64,000 bases of DNA from Aliiglaciecola sp. LCG003 (GTDB taxonomy: Bacteria; Pseudomonadota; Gammaproteobacteria; Enterobacterales; Alteromonadaceae): assembly GCF_030316135.1 (NCBI RefSeq), contig NZ_CP128185.1, forward strand, positions 2,108,001 to 2,172,000, given 5' to 3'. Both the position numbers and the translations under genes were made by a program. Below are positions 35,001-38,000 of this stretch, piece after piece. The notes beneath the pieces are model-generated. The model saw nothing but the letters and a program-made list of their open reading frames with translations. It ran no database searches and was not told where the DNA came from. Numbering within the stretch: the stretch's first letter is position 1; each line of letters starts with the position of its first letter.

Positions 35001-38000
35001 TTTACAACAGCCAACGATGTTTGCCAGCCTAAACTATTTGTTGGTGGGGGGAGAAGCGTTAAACCCTGATTTAATTCGACAGTTGATGAGTCAGGTATTA
35101 CGACCCACACATATCTTAAATGGTTATGGTCCAACGGAAAGCACGACCTTCACGACGACTTATGAGTGTGAGGCATTTTCACATTCTGTGCCGCTAGGCA
35201 AGCCAATCAGTACCCGAAAAGTGTATGTGTTGGACGAGCAAGGCCAATTGTCGGGTATCGGTGTGCCTGGGGAGTTGTATATTGGCGGCGCTGGATTAGC
35301 CCGAGGGTATTTAAATCAAGCGGCATTAACCGCCGAGAAGTTTATCGACAATCCATTTGCCAGTGAATCGGACCGAGCCAAAGGGTACACGCGGTTGTAT
35401 CGAACTGGCGATATGGTGCGCTGGTTAGCCGATGGTAATTTAGAGTATCTGGGGCGAAATGATGACCAAATCAAAATACGCGGCTATCGCGTTGAGCTTG
35501 GCGAAATCGAAGATGCCTTGTGCCAAATCGAAGGTATTCAGCAAGCGGTAGTGATGGTGCGCGAGCAGCAATCGAATCAATACCTAGCAGCCTATTATGT
35601 GGGTGAAGAGACGATAAGCTCTGAGGTATTGCGCCAGCAGTTATCGCAGACTTTACCGGATTATATGCTACCGATGACGTACACCGTGATTGAATCGGTA
35701 CCGTTAACTATCAATGGCAAGCTGGATAAGCGCGCTTTACCTGAGCCCATTTTAACCAGTGAAGAGGGGTATGTCGCCCCTCGAACAGAGTTAGAAGCGC
35801 AGCTGTGCGAGATATGGCAATCCGTTTTAGGGATAGAGCAGGTTGGGGTGCATGACAACTTCTTCCGTATTGGCGGCAACTCGATTATGGCCATTCAATT
35901 AACTGAGGCCAGCCGCAGAGCGATAGGTAAAGAGATCCCGCTAGCGTTGTTGTTTGAACAAAAGACAGTGGCAGGTTTAGCCAGTCACTTAAGTGAACAA
36001 GCATTAGAGATTATTCCGGTTAGCGGGTTAGCCCAGCCACCGTTATCCTTTGCACAAGAGCGATTACTCTTTATCGAACGCTATGAGCAAGGCTCTAACG
36101 CATACCATGTTCCTCTTTTACTTACCTTGAGTCATGACATTGACTTGGCCGCATTAGAAGAGGCCATCAACGTGATTGTTGAACGCCATCCGGTGTTAAA
36201 AACGGTTTATTTAACCGACAGCAATGACCGTAATTATCAAGCCATTTTGCCCCAGCCCGTCTCTTTGCAGAGCGAGGTGTTGACAAGTGATACGCAGTTA
36301 TCGGTGTGCATTGAACAAGCTATAGCAAGCACATTTGATTTGAGCTGCGAGCCGAGTATCCGGCTGCATCATTACCAAGTTGCAGAGGCAGACTATTTAT
36401 TGATTATCTGGCATCACATAGCCTTTGATGGTTGGTCAGCGGATATTTTCATGCAAGAGTTAGGAGACGTTTACCAAGCTTTCCTTAGCGATGAAACGCC
36501 TAACCTGCCAGCGCTAGACATCAGTTATGCCGATTATTCAGCTTGGCAACGCGCCTACCTACAAGGTGACACGCTGGATAACTTATTGGGATATTGGCAA
36601 CAACAGTTAGCGGGATATGAAAGCTTAAATCTGCCTACTGACCGGGCTCGTCCGGCGCACATCGATTACCGTGGTCACGACCATCTGTTTAGCTTAGATA
36701 ATGATTTATCGGCATCCCTTCGCGCCTTGGCGAAGCGTCAGGAAACGACGCTGTACACCTTATTGCTCAGTGGGTTCTACGCAAGTTTAGCCAGCCTTAC
36801 TGGGCAGCGCGATATTCTGCTTGGCACGCCATCGGATAATCGTCACCATGCTCAAACCCAATCCTTGATAGGCTTTTTCGTCAATTCGTTGCCGTTAAGG
36901 GCCCAAGTGGAGCCTGACACCACAGTTGCGTCACTGGTGTCACACGTGCATGAAGTGGTAACCCAAGCCAAAGTACATCAAGAGTTACCCTTTGAGAATT
37001 TAGTCGATACGTTACAGGTTGAGCGAGACCCCTCTCGTCATCCACTGTATCAAGTGATGTTTAGCCTACAAAATTTCGGTGAAACAATCGGAAAAGATGA
37101 ATCCTTGCCCTTTAAAATTTCAGAACAAACAAACGCAGAAGCACTTTATAGTCCCGCGAAGTTTGATTTGAGTTTGATACTAACGGACGACCAAGCTTCA
37201 ATCGCAGGGAGTATCAATTATGCGGTGAGCCTGTTTGATGAATCGACTATCGAGCGTCTGCAAGCTGTCTTTCAGCGTATATTGCGCGCATTTGTCGCCG
37301 ATAATCAGCAAACGATTGGTTCAATCGCCACGGTGTCAGACGAAGAGCGTGTCACGCTGTTAAGTGATTGGAATGATACAGACAGCGATTACCCTGATAA
37401 TCAAACCTTAACCCAGTTATTTGCCGCCCAAGTGAAGCGCTCGCCGCAGAAGGTTGCGCTGGTATATGAAGGACGTGAGCTGACGTATCAACAGCTAGAT
37501 GAGCAATCGAATCAATTGGCCCGCGCCTTAAAAGCGGCTTATCAGCAACAGGCAGGAGAGTCACTCAAGCCAGATACCTTGATAGGGCTGTATCAAGACC
37601 GCAGCCCCGAGATGTTGCTCAGTATCTTAGCGATATTAAAAGCGGGGGGCGCCTATGTGCCTATCTCGCCGGACTATCCGCAATCACGGGTGGCGTATTT
37701 GTTAGACGATACGAAGACCTCATTGGTACTCACGCAAGCACAATATATAGAACGCCTGACCCAGTGGACGTCGCAGCAAGACCAACCCGCGAGCGTGCTG
37801 GCAGTTGATAGACCCGACATTCTGGCAGGGTATGCGAAGACGCGCGTGCCGGCACGACATGGTCCGGATGACTTGGCGTATGTGATTTATACCTCGGGCA
37901 CGACGGGTCAACCCAAGGGCGTGATGATCAGTCATAAGAATGTTCATCATCTAGTAGAAGCGCAAAGCGCACGTTTTGAAGCCAAAGCTTGTCAGCGAGC